Made by a program: the position numbers and the translations under genes
The notes under the pieces: model-generated
The model's database searches: none
Seen by the model: only the letters and a program-made list of their open reading frames with translations
Told to the model about the DNA's origin: nothing
Assembly: GCA_934623545.1 (NCBI GenBank)
Contig: CAKTVN010000012.1
Location: forward strand, 1-16,492
From: an uncultured Oscillospiraceae bacterium
GTDB taxonomy: Bacteria > Bacillota > Clostridia > Oscillospirales > Oscillospiraceae
DNA: 16,492 nucleotides
Reading direction: 5' to 3'
Part shown: piece by piece, positions 1-6,729 of the stretch
Layout: each line of letters opens with the position of its first letter
How positions within the stretch are numbered: the first letter of the stretch is position 1

Positions 1-696
1 CGTTGGAAGCCGCTGCGTGCCAAGCGGAGAACGTTCCGTTATTTCGGGCGGAAGCGTCTGCGGGGAAAGCGCCTCTGCAAGCAGCGTGTGGCGCACGCCG
101 GTCTCGGGATGGATGAAATCCAGCGACGCGCCGGACGCGATCTGAAAGCGCGGACCGGGGAGAAACACGCTGTCCGCGCAGAGCGTCAGCGTCAGCGAAC
201 GCAGCTCCGGGCGGCGAGCGGTCGCCCAGCGGAAGCGGTGCCGCCACAGCTGCCAGCCGCAGGCGCGGTCAAGCCCGTAGTGCACCATCGCCGCGTGCAT
301 CGCCTTGTCGGACGCATCCGGATAGAGCGGCGACCAGCAGTCGGCGCTCGCGCCGCAGGAGCGGAGCTTTTTCCGGTTCGCACAGGCAAAGGCGTGGTGA
401 TCAAGCTGAAGCGGGTTTTCAGAATTGCACTGCGCCCACTGTTCCGGGGTGAAATCCGAGCCGTCATGCTCCGGCGTGAGGTCCCATTTCGCGTAAAACG
501 CGCGGAGCGCTTCTGCGTCCGTGCGCAGCAGAAGATCGACGACCAGCCCCTTGCCGCAGAGATAGACCGAGGGAACATAGACTGCTTTATCGCCCCAGAG
601 GATGGTCTTGTCGACGCGCAGCTCCTGTCCGGCGCGCCCGCGCTGGTGATACAGGCTTCCATCAAAGCTGACGCGCCATGCGGTGCTTTGCTTCAT
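1..696 (-). CDS. Unrecognised protein, 3' end missing (runs off left edge)
   Basis: An open frame of 232 codons starts with ATG at 696 (MKQSTAWRVSFDGSLYHQRG...) and is still open at base 1, so the C-terminus is outside the window. The start is supported by AAAGGAG about 8 nt upstream on the minus strand. It lies 15 nt beyond the tag stop codon, so it is probably co-transcribed with tag. The visible part looks like a soluble protein: no signal peptide or membrane segment, many Trp, His and Cys residues, and local motifs such as CGASADCW near residue 115 and PLYPD shortly after. The N-terminal stretch WRVSFDGSLYHQ and later segments such as RSLTLTLCADSVFL read like beta strands. I do not recognise the family and assign no function. 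The open plus-strand frame opposite is judged a GC-driven shadow. Confidence 0.72.
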   Translation of the reverse strand, partial: MKQSTAWRVSFDGSLYHQRGRAGQELRVDKTILWGDKAVYVPSVYLCGKGLVVDLLLRTDAEALRAFYAKWDLTPEHDGSDFTPEQWAQCNSENPLQLDHHAFACANRKKLRSCGASADCWSPLYPDASDKAMHAAMVHYGLDRACGWQLWRHRFRWATARRPELRSLTLTLCADSVFLPGPRFQIASGASLDFIHPETGVRHTLLAEALSPQTLPPEITERSPLGTQRLPT

Positions 697-712
697 CGAT
701 GCGGCTCCTTTC

Positions 713-1264
713 TCAGACGAAATTGCAGCCGGGCTCATGGTCGTTGACGACGCCGGTCGCCTGGAGATAGGAATAAATGACCGTCGAGCCGACGAATTTC
801 ATGCCGCGCCGCCGCAGGTCGGCGGAAACGGCGTCGGACAGGGGAGAGGTCGCGCACGGAACGCCGTCGTCATGCCGGATGACCAGCCCGTCCGTAAAGT
901 GCCAGAGGTAGCGGTCAAAGCTGCCCCACTCCGACTGGATGCGCAGAAAAATCTGCGCATTATTGACGGCGGCGTCGATCTTGCGGCGGTTGCGGACGAT
1001 GGAGGCGTCCTGCATCAGCGCCGCGCACTTTTCGGCGTCATAGACTGCGACCTTCCGCACATCGAAGCCGTCAAACGCGCGGTGGAAGGCTTCGCGCTTG
1101 TGCAGAATGCACGCCCATGAGAGCCCCGCCTGAAAGGACTCCAAAATCAACAGCTCGAAGAGATAGCCGTCGTCGTGGTGCGGCTTGCCCCACTCCAAAT
1201 CATGATAGCGCAGATAGTCCGCGTCGTTCGGGTCTGCCCAGCGGCAGCGGCGGCAGGACTGCAT
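713..1264 (-). CDS. tag: DNA-3-methyladenine glycosylase I
   Basis: This base-excision repair enzyme removes 3-methyladenine from alkylated DNA, leaving an abasic site. At 183 aa it matches the usual Tag length. Family landmarks are clear: N-terminal CRW and YHDLEWG (H21), LESFQAGLSW carrying the base-recognition Glu (E42), VRNRRKI, KFVGSTVIYSYLQATG, and C-terminal VNDHEPGC (H176, C180). C7 (or C4), H21, H176 and C180 correspond to the Cys/His/His/Cys zinc site of E. coli Tag. The ATG at 1264 is preceded by AAAGGAGCC at a good distance. It lies 77 nt downstream of the zinc-ribbon membrane protein gene and 16 nt upstream of the unrecognised partial gene, all on the minus strand. No damage-responsive operator was seen. 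The assignment is firm. Confidence 0.95.
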   Translation of the reverse strand: MQSCRRCRWADPNDADYLRYHDLEWGKPHHDDGYLFELLILESFQAGLSWACILHKREAFHRAFDGFDVRKVAVYDAEKCAALMQDASIVRNRRKIDAAVNNAQIFLRIQSEWGSFDRYLWHFTDGLVIRHDDGVPCATSPLSDAVSADLRRRGMKFVGSTVIYSYLQATGVVNDHEPGCNFV

Positions 1265-1286
1265 AAAATGGCTCCTTTCTGTTTTT

Positions 1287-1318
1287 ACAGGCGGCGCACC
1301 AGAGGGCGCGGCGCCTGT
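1287..1318 (-). terminator. GC-rich inverted repeat between zinc-ribbon gene and tag (possible attenuator)
   Basis: Arms 1287-1297 and 1308-1318 pair over 11 bp with one mismatch around a 10-nt loop. On the minus strand the stem is followed by an A-rich, not T-rich, run, and on the plus strand by only a short TTT. It is therefore a poor intrinsic terminator. It could act as a partial terminator, an mRNA-end stabiliser, or nothing. It falls just before the tag ribosome binding site. Confidence 0.3.
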
Positions 1319-1341
1319 TTGCCTGTTAGAATATGATGATC

Positions 1342-2955
1342 TCAGTAAAATGCGTAGAACAGATCGCTGTAGCGCTCTGCCCAGCGCTCGGCGTTCGCAG
1401 TGATCTCCTCGCCGAGGGCGTTGAGATCGTCCTCCGTCATGGACAGCAGCATTGTCACGTCCTTCGCGTGAAAGCTCTTTTCATAGGAAGAGAGCACATA
1501 ATTTACGCCAAAGGTGCCAACCGCTTCGCCGCCGTACTTGAACGAAAGCTCATCCAGTGCGACGTTCAGCGTGTGCTTATCTGCCTCGACGCGCCCATCT
1601 GCGGTGAGACGGACGGTGTCATAGTCCGCGGTCATCTTCAGATCGTAGGAGAAATTGCTGCCGGAGGCAGAGGGCTTATACGAGCAGCTGCTGACAAAGA
1701 CATCCTCGCCGTCGACGGTCAGACAGGTCTCGTCGGTGTAGGTCCCGTCGCGCAGCGCGTGATTGCCCGTGGATTCGAGCAGCATCTGCGACCCGTCGAT
1801 GTCGAGCGAAAGGCTGAGCGCGTCGACATAGCTCTTGCCGCCGCCGAAGCGCCCAGAGAGGGTGACGTCGCTGTATTCGATCTCGGTCTCGCAGTCAAAG
1901 CCCGCGACGCGCCCGCCGCTGACATAGACGTCCAGATCGAGGTCGCCGATCGCGTCAAACAGCTCGTCGAGGCTGTCGAGCATCTCATCCTCCGTGTTTC
2001 CAAGCTCATATTCCAGCGAATCGTTCATTTCGCTCAGCGCGTACTCCGGCAGCCCCATCGCTTCAAACATCGCCATCAGATTCTCCGCGCCGTAGACATC
2101 GGTATAGCTGCCGATCCACGCCTCGGTGTATTTCTGAAGCGCGCGGCGCGGGATGCTCACGCGGTAGCGCGTGCAGGAGGTCGAGGCGCCGTTCACATCG
2201 ATGCGTTCCGTGCCGTCCTTTTCGACCTCGATGGCATCCAGAAATGCGTCGGTGACGGACTTGTCCAGCTCCTTCGGCTGAAGATAGGTCTCAGCAAGGT
2301 CAAAAAGGTTGAAGCTCATAGAGCCGAACTCCTCGTCGACCTCGCTTCCGAAGTCTGAGCGGAGCAGATCGACGCCGAAGGTCTTCGTATTGACGCCGTA
2401 ATAGCGGCTGTCCAGCAGCTCCGGGCAGGCGGCGTAGATCTCGTCGCCGTCGAGCGCGAGGCGCGCGGTGATGAGTGAGTCTGCGTCGTTCGTGAGCGCC
2501 ATTTCCGCCCCGACGTAGCGGGACTTGAGGTCGGCGTCGACGCGCATCCGGACGCCGAAGTCGCGAAGCTCGTCCGCGTCTGGGACGCGCACGACCGAAA
2601 GCGCAAGCTCCTGGCTGAATTTCCGTTCCTTCGCAAGCTTGGATGCGTCGAACGGAAGGACCTTTTCCGCAGCGTCGTTATAGGCGGAAATACTCTTCTT
2701 GAGTGCGAGCCCAAGCTGATTTTTCGGTGTGAGCAGCAGCCGAGAGACGCCGAACACACACAGCGCCAGCAGCACGACGATCGCTGCGACGGTCAAAAGC
2801 GTGCGGCGTGGCTTTTTCTGCACCGGCGCGGCATAGTGCGGCGCGGCGGGGGCAGCTGCGGGGGGCTGCGAGGGTTCAGCCTCGACGGGCGCGCCGCAGC
2901 TCGTGCAGAACCGGACGCCGTCCGGCAGGGGCTTTCCACAGTTTGTACAGAACAT
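1342..2955 (-). CDS. Zinc-ribbon membrane protein with large extracytoplasmic domain, function unknown
   Basis: A 537-aa protein. ATG at 2955 is preferred over an in-frame ATG 24 nt upstream because AGGAGG sits about 8 nt before it and translation then begins directly with the zinc ribbon. Visible layout: residues 1-21 hold a CxxC...CxxC ribbon (C3, C6, C17, C20); 22-46 is an Ala/Pro-rich linker; KKPRR (47-51) precedes one hydrophobic helix at about 53-75; the remaining ~460 residues are acidic and mixed alpha/beta. By the positive-inside rule the ribbon should be cytoplasmic and the bulk outside the cell. Single-pass zinc-ribbon proteins of this layout are common in Bacillota. Some, such as TcaA-type proteins, take part in envelope stress responses, but I cannot place this one. 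It is first in a leftward unit with tag, behind the promoter at 2997-3025. Confidence 0.85.
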   Translation of the reverse strand: MFCTNCGKPLPDGVRFCTSCGAPVEAEPSQPPAAAPAAPHYAAPVQKKPRRTLLTVAAIVVLLALCVFGVSRLLLTPKNQLGLALKKSISAYNDAAEKVLPFDASKLAKERKFSQELALSVVRVPDADELRDFGVRMRVDADLKSRYVGAEMALTNDADSLITARLALDGDEIYAACPELLDSRYYGVNTKTFGVDLLRSDFGSEVDEEFGSMSFNLFDLAETYLQPKELDKSVTDAFLDAIEVEKDGTERIDVNGASTSCTRYRVSIPRRALQKYTEAWIGSYTDVYGAENLMAMFEAMGLPEYALSEMNDSLEYELGNTEDEMLDSLDELFDAIGDLDLDVYVSGGRVAGFDCETEIEYSDVTLSGRFGGGKSYVDALSLSLDIDGSQMLLESTGNHALRDGTYTDETCLTVDGEDVFVSSCSYKPSASGSNFSYDLKMTADYDTVRLTADGRVEADKHTLNVALDELSFKYGGEAVGTFGVNYVLSSYEKSFHAKDVTMLLSMTEDDLNALGEEITANAERWAERYSDLFYAFY

Positions 2956-2996
2956 CGGTTTATCCTCCTGTAAGCACAAATTCTTTCTCTTTCTTC

Positions 2997-3025
2997 ATTA
3001 TACAGGAGCCCCGCCGGCAATGCAA
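2997..3025 (-). promoter_or_regulatory. Sigma-A-type promoter for the zinc-ribbon gene
   Basis: On the minus strand, a TTGCAT -35 (3020-3025) is followed by a 17-nt spacer and a perfect TATAAT -10 (2997-3002). This lies about 40 nt upstream of the ATG at 2955. Transcription would start near 2990 and run leftwards through the zinc-ribbon gene, and probably tag and the next gene. Confidence 0.7.
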
Positions 3026-3104
3026 GCGCCGCAGCAGCGAAAAAACGCGAACGTAGCCGAACGGCGGCTGCGCGCATAGAATGGGCGCGGGAGGGAATAC
3101 TTCT

Positions 3105-3359
3105 ATGTTTGAATATCTTTTCACATTCCGCTCTCTGACCGCAGCGCAGAGCGCACGGAGTGTTTTGAGTGCCGACGGCATCCGCGCCCCCGTCGGAAGA
3201 GCGCCGAAGCGCATGAGCGCGAACGGCTGCGGCTATACGCTGCGCGTCAGCGCGCGCGACGGCATCCGCGCGCTGCACCTTCTGAAGGAAAAAGGGATGG
3301 CGTACGCGCATCTCTACCGCGCCTACCGCAGCGGCTCGATGGAGGAGGTGCGGCTGTGA
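3105..3359 (+). CDS. DUF3343 putative Se/S carrier protein
   Basis: A small soluble protein of 84 aa. ATG at 3105 is chosen because MFEYLFTFRS is the usual start of this family and GGAGGG lies about 10 nt upstream. An ATG at 3081 in frame has no comparable site. The family (DUF3343, putative Se/S carrier) has a conserved Cys in a short Gly motif; here this is NGCGYTLRV near residues 43-51. Family members are thought, mainly from gene neighbourhood, to shuttle persulfide or selenium species. The GTGA overlap with the downstream cysteine desulfurase fits this: the desulfurase would load the carrier. A weak -10-like TAGAAT at 3077-3082 lies upstream but has no good -35, so the promoter is uncertain. 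Confidence 0.82.
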   Translation: MFEYLFTFRSLTAAQSARSVLSADGIRAPVGRAPKRMSANGCGYTLRVSARDGIRALHLLKEKGMAYAHLYRAYRSGSMEEVRL

Positions 3360-4456
3360 TCTATTTTGACAGCGCCGCGACGACGCTTCTCAAGCCGCCC
3401 GCCGTCGGGCGCGCGGTGCGCGATGCGATGAAGCACTTCGCAAGCCCCGGGCGCGGCGGGCACGCGCCGGCGATGGCTGCCGCCGAGGCGGTCTACGCCT
3501 GCCGGGAGAAGGCGGCGGCGCTCTTTGACGCCGCGCCGGAGCAGATCGTCTTTACCATGAACGCGACACACGCGCTCAACATTGCAATCCGGACGCTTGT
3601 AAAGCCGGGCGAGCGCGTCGTGATCTCGGGCTTTGAGCACAATGCGGTCGTGCGCCCGCTGCACTATCTCGGCGCGGATACCGTCATCGCAGGGCGGCGG
3701 CTGTTCGCGCCGGAGGATACGCTGGCGGAATTTGCCCGAGCGCTCACGCCGGAGACGAAGCTCGCTGTCTGCACGCACGTCTCCAATGTGTTCGGCTATA
3801 TCCTGCCGGTCGAGCAGATCGCGGCACTCTGCCGCGAACGCGAGATCCCGCTGATCGTGGACGCCTCGCAGTCGGCGGGCATTCTGCCGCTTTCCCTTCG
3901 CGGGCTTGGCGCGGCGTTCCTAGCCATGCCGGGGCACAAGGGGCTGTACGGTCCGCAGGGGACCGGCATTCTCGTCTGCGGGCGCAAGCCGGAGCCGCTG
4001 ATGCAGGGCGGCAGCGGGAGCCTCTCGGCGCTGCCCGATATGCCCGATCTGCTGCCGGACGTCGCCGAAGCCGGGACGCACAATGTCGCGGGCATTCACG
4101 GTCTTGCGGCGGGGCTCGATTTTGTAGCCGGGCGCGGGACGGAGGCGATCTTCCGGCACGAGGTGCAGCTGCGCACGCTTCTGGCGGAGCGGCTGCGGGA
4201 AATTTCGGACGCGGAGGTCTTCTGCGGTGAGGCGCAGAGCGGCGTACTGTCCTTTCTTTTGCGAAATGAGGATTGCGAGCGGACGGCGCAGCGACTTGCG
4301 GAGCAGGGGATCGCCGTGCGCGCGGGGCTTCACTGCGCACCGTGCGCCCACATAAGCGCCGGGACCATGCAGACCGGGACGGTACGCGTGAGCTTCTGCG
4401 CGAAAAACCGTGCCAGAGAGGTGGATGCGTTCGTCCGGGCGCTGAAAAAATTTTGA
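3356..4456 (+). CDS. Cysteine desulfurase / selenocysteine lyase-like PLP enzyme
   Basis: A class V aminotransferase-fold enzyme of 366 aa, normal length for the family. It is expected to remove sulfur from cysteine (or selenium from selenocysteine) as an enzyme-bound persulfide. Visible landmarks: N-terminal YFDSAATT; THALN (71-75) for cofactor binding; VDASQSAG with D169 contacting the PLP pyridine nitrogen; MPGHKGLYGPQGTG with K195 as the Schiff-base lysine; and GLHCAPCAH with C327 as the likely catalytic cysteine. The layout resembles the stand-alone cysteine desulfurase family of Clostridia rather than housekeeping IscS/NifS. Translation starts at GTG 3356, overlapping the DUF3343 stop by 4 nt, with GGAGGAGG upstream, so the two are translationally coupled. 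No iscU or selD is adjacent, so cysteine versus selenocysteine preference cannot be told. Confidence 0.88.
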   Translation: MIYFDSAATTLLKPPAVGRAVRDAMKHFASPGRGGHAPAMAAAEAVYACREKAAALFDAAPEQIVFTMNATHALNIAIRTLVKPGERVVISGFEHNAVVRPLHYLGADTVIAGRRLFAPEDTLAEFARALTPETKLAVCTHVSNVFGYILPVEQIAALCREREIPLIVDASQSAGILPLSLRGLGAAFLAMPGHKGLYGPQGTGILVCGRKPEPLMQGGSGSLSALPDMPDLLPDVAEAGTHNVAGIHGLAAGLDFVAGRGTEAIFRHEVQLRTLLAERLREISDAEVFCGEAQSGVLSFLLRNEDCERTAQRLAEQGIAVRAGLHCAPCAHISAGTMQTGTVRVSFCAKNRAREVDAFVRALKKF

Positions 4457-4485
4457 CGGCGCATGAATTTGACTTGTGCGGGCAC

Positions 4486-4514
4486 TTGCGCACCGGGACA
4501 TTTTGGAGTATAAT
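4486..4514 (+). promoter_or_regulatory. Sigma-A-type promoter for cdaA-cdaR
   Basis: TTGCGC -35 (4486-4491), an exact 17-nt spacer, and a perfect TATAAT -10 (4509-4514) lie about 38 nt upstream of the cdaA start. The -35 overlaps the right arm of a short inverted repeat, GTGCG (4476-4480) with CGCAC (4489-4493), which might be an operator half-site pair or chance. This is the clearest plus-strand promoter in the window. Confidence 0.72.
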
Positions 4515-4551
4515 CGTTCCTGAGTATAAAAAGTAAGCAGGAGTAATGCTT

Positions 4552-5430
4552 ATGTCTGCCATCAGGAGCTTTTTCCAGGAGATGCGCTACGCCATCCCGA
4601 CACTCAACGTCATGGACGTCGTAGACATTCTTGTTGTTGCATTTATCATATATAAAGTCATGCTGCTCATCCGCTCGACCAGCGCCTCGCGCGTTGCGCG
4701 CAGCATTCTGCTGCTGCTCATCGTGACGTGGCTGACGGATGTGCTGCATATGTACGCTCTCAACTGGATCATGACGAGGATCATCGAGGTCGGCGTGATC
4801 GCGCTGGTCATCGTATTCCAGCCGGAGCTGCGCCGCGCGCTGGAGCGCTTCGGCGGAAAGACGTTTCTCCGCCTTTCTGATTCCGTCACGAACCGCAGCG
4901 TAGAGCAAAGTGCGATCGAGGCGACGGTCTCCGCGTGCGAGATCATGGCGAAGGAGCGTGTGGGCGTGCTGCTCGTATTCGAGCGCGAGACCTCGCTGGA
5001 TGAGTATTTCAAGACCGGCACGCTTATCGACGCGAAGGTCACCGAGCAGCTGCTGCGCAACCTCTTTTTCAAGAACTCACCGCTGCATGACGGCGCGGTC
5101 ATCATCCGCAACGGGCGCGTTGCAGCCGCGGGCTGCGTGCTGCCGCTGTCGGAGAACACCCATCTTTCCAGCGACATCGGTACACGCCACCGTGCGGGCA
5201 TCGGCATGAGCGAGGCGTCCGACGCGGTCGTCGTCATCGTCTCCGAGGAGACGGGGACCATCTCGGTCGCGATCGGCGGGATGCTCAAGCGCCATCTTGC
5301 GCCGCAGACGCTGGAAAAGCTGCTGACAAATGAGCTGCTGCCCGAAGAGGACGGCAAAAAGAGAAATCTCATCGACCGGCTCCGGAGCCTTTTTGCGAAG
5401 AAGGAAGAACCGCACCATGAAGAAAAATAA
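4552..5430 (+). CDS. cdaA: Membrane diadenylate cyclase CdaA
   Basis: This enzyme condenses two ATP into c-di-AMP, the second messenger that controls potassium and osmolyte transport and cell-wall balance in Bacillota. The 292-aa protein has three N-terminal hydrophobic helices (about 23-40, 50-68, 75-92) followed by a cytoplasmic DAC domain. The catalytic motifs are intact: SPLHDGAVII with DGA at 180-182, and GTRHRAGIG with RHR at 212-214. A short Lys/Glu-rich tail follows. ATG 4552 is preferred to ATG 4546 because GCAGGAG (4537-4543) is 8 nt from the former and only 2 nt from the latter. The end overlaps cdaR by 14 nt. Its own promoter lies at 4486-4514. Confidence 0.96.
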   Translation: MSAIRSFFQEMRYAIPTLNVMDVVDILVVAFIIYKVMLLIRSTSASRVARSILLLLIVTWLTDVLHMYALNWIMTRIIEVGVIALVIVFQPELRRALERFGGKTFLRLSDSVTNRSVEQSAIEATVSACEIMAKERVGVLLVFERETSLDEYFKTGTLIDAKVTEQLLRNLFFKNSPLHDGAVIIRNGRVAAAGCVLPLSENTHLSSDIGTRHRAGIGMSEASDAVVVIVSEETGTISVAIGGMLKRHLAPQTLEKLLTNELLPEEDGKKRNLIDRLRSLFAKKEEPHHEEK

Positions 5431-6664
5431 GATCTTACTGTTTGCCGTATCGCTGATCGCCGCGAGCGTCCTGTGGATCTATGTCGTGACCGTCGTGAAT
5501 CCCGAGGGCGAGCGCACCATCAACGGCATCCCCGTGACCTTCTCGGGCGAGGAGGTGCTGCGGGAGGATCAGAGCCTGATCATCACCGACGGAAAGGATA
5601 CGACGGTGACGGCGCAGTTCCATGGAAAAAACGCCGATCTCAACAAGCTGCTTCAGCAGCAGGACGAGATCACAGCCGTCGTCGACGTCTCAAAGATCCG
5701 CTCGGCGAAGAGCTATTCCATGACGTATGAGCTGCGCCTGCCGAGCTCCGTGCAGGACGCGGGCATCACGACTGCGAGCCGCACGCCGAGCGCCATCAAC
5801 ATCACCATCCAGAGGCAGGTCTCGCAGCCGGTCCAGATCGTCGGAGATTTTACCGGCGTGTCGGTCGCGGACGGCTATATGCTCGAAAAGACCTCGTTTG
5901 ACTTTGACGTCGTGCAGGTCACGGGACCGGAGGACGTGGTCAGCTCGATCGCGTGCGCCAAAGTCGTGGTCAGCCGCACCAATCTCGACCACACGACGAC
6001 GGATACGGTCTCGTATACGCTGTGCGACAAGGACGGCAACGCCGTCGATATGACGAATCTTTCGGTCGACGTGGATTCTCTTGAGTTGACGCTCAGCGTC
6101 GTCAAGTATAAGGATGTCGCACTGGAGGTCGAGATCATCGACGGCGGCGGTGCGACCGGCAAGGACACCAAGATCAGCATCGATCCGCCGACGATCACGC
6201 TTTCCGGCGACGCAGCCGTCCTCGACGGTATCAACAAGATCACGCTCGGGTCGATCGACCTGGCAGATCTGGAATCCAACTCTGCGACGCTTCCGTTTGA
6301 CGTCGTCATCCCAAATGACACGAAGAACATCAGCGGCGTCGATCAGGCAAACGTCACCGTGACCATCCGCAACAAGGCGACCGCCGTCATCCGCGCGACC
6401 AACATCGCATTCATCCACGAGCCGGACGGTCTTGAGGCGACCAGCATGACCAAGCAGGTCCAGGTCACCATCCGCGCGTCGGAGAGCGACATCGCCAAGA
6501 TCACGTCGAACAATCTGCGCCTGGTCGCGGACCTCGCGGACTATTCTATCCCCGGTACAAATTCCGTCCCCGTGACGGTCTACATCGACGGCTTCCCGGA
6601 TGCGGGCGTCATCGGCGACTACACCATCGTCGTCTCGCTGGCGGAGAAGACCGCCGAGGAATAA
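5417..6664 (+). CDS. cdaR: CdaA regulatory protein CdaR (YbbR-domain)
   Basis: A 415-aa protein with an N-terminal membrane anchor (about residues 6-26, LLFAVSLIAASVLWIYVV) and an extracytoplasmic region made of about four YbbR-like beta-rich repeats (roughly 30-132, 137-228, 229-320, 325-410; limits judged by eye). CdaR binds CdaA across the membrane and tunes c-di-AMP production. ATG 5417 lies inside the end of cdaA with GAAGGAAGAA upstream, so translation is coupled. It lacks Cys-rich or catalytic motifs, as expected. An in-frame upstream extension (from 5330) is rejected because it reads through cdaA codons and would bury the anchor. glmM, which follows cdaR in many Bacillota, does not follow here; yicC does, after a 65-nt gap with a hairpin. 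Confidence 0.93.
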   Translation: MKKNKILLFAVSLIAASVLWIYVVTVVNPEGERTINGIPVTFSGEEVLREDQSLIITDGKDTTVTAQFHGKNADLNKLLQQQDEITAVVDVSKIRSAKSYSMTYELRLPSSVQDAGITTASRTPSAINITIQRQVSQPVQIVGDFTGVSVADGYMLEKTSFDFDVVQVTGPEDVVSSIACAKVVVSRTNLDHTTTDTVSYTLCDKDGNAVDMTNLSVDVDSLELTLSVVKYKDVALEVEIIDGGGATGKDTKISIDPPTITLSGDAAVLDGINKITLGSIDLADLESNSATLPFDVVIPNDTKNISGVDQANVTVTIRNKATAVIRATNIAFIHEPDGLEATSMTKQVQVTIRASESDIAKITSNNLRLVADLADYSIPGTNSVPVTVYIDGFPDAGVIGDYTIVVSLAEKTAEE

Positions 6665-6674
6665 CACGCATTCA

Positions 6675-6707
6675 GGACCGGCAGCGGCGCGGGTCGCTGC
6701 CGGATCC
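6675..6707 (+). terminator. Hairpin between cdaR and yicC (U-tract-poor terminator or attenuator)
   Basis: CCGGCAGCG (6678-6686) and CGCTGCCGG (6695-6703) form a perfect 9-bp stem with an 8-nt loop. Flanking GG (6675-6676) and CC (6706-6707) could extend it past a bulge. It starts about 10 nt after the cdaR stop. The following bases (ATCCTTGCTG) lack a U-tract, so termination would be partial at best. It probably marks the boundary between the c-di-AMP pair and the housekeeping cluster. No clear promoter is visible between it and yicC. Confidence 0.45.
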
Positions 6708-6729
6708 TTGCTGTACGGAGGAAACTGAT

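Noticed and set aside
88..747. Plus-strand open frame of 219 codons opposite the unrecognised partial gene
   Set aside because: Arg/Ala-rich composition, no family motif, no ribosome binding site, and it lies antisense to a minus-strand frame with a good start and continuous protein-like sequence.
1287..1318. Strong intrinsic terminator between the zinc-ribbon gene and tag
   Set aside because: The stem exists, but on the minus strand it is followed by A residues, not a U-tract, so it is kept only as a low-confidence hairpin.
1333..2358. Plus-strand open frame of 341 codons opposite the zinc-ribbon gene
   Set aside because: Shadow of the high-GC codon pattern. The minus-strand frame has a promoter, ribosome binding site, CxxC motifs and a membrane helix; this one has none.
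3054..3082. Promoter for the DUF3343 gene with -10 TAGAAT
   Set aside because: The matching -35 position reads TAGCCG, far from consensus, so it was not called as a feature.
5690..6667. Minus-strand open frame of 325 codons opposite cdaR
   Set aside because: Asp/Arg/Val repeats mirror the cdaR codons; there are no motifs and no upstream signal.
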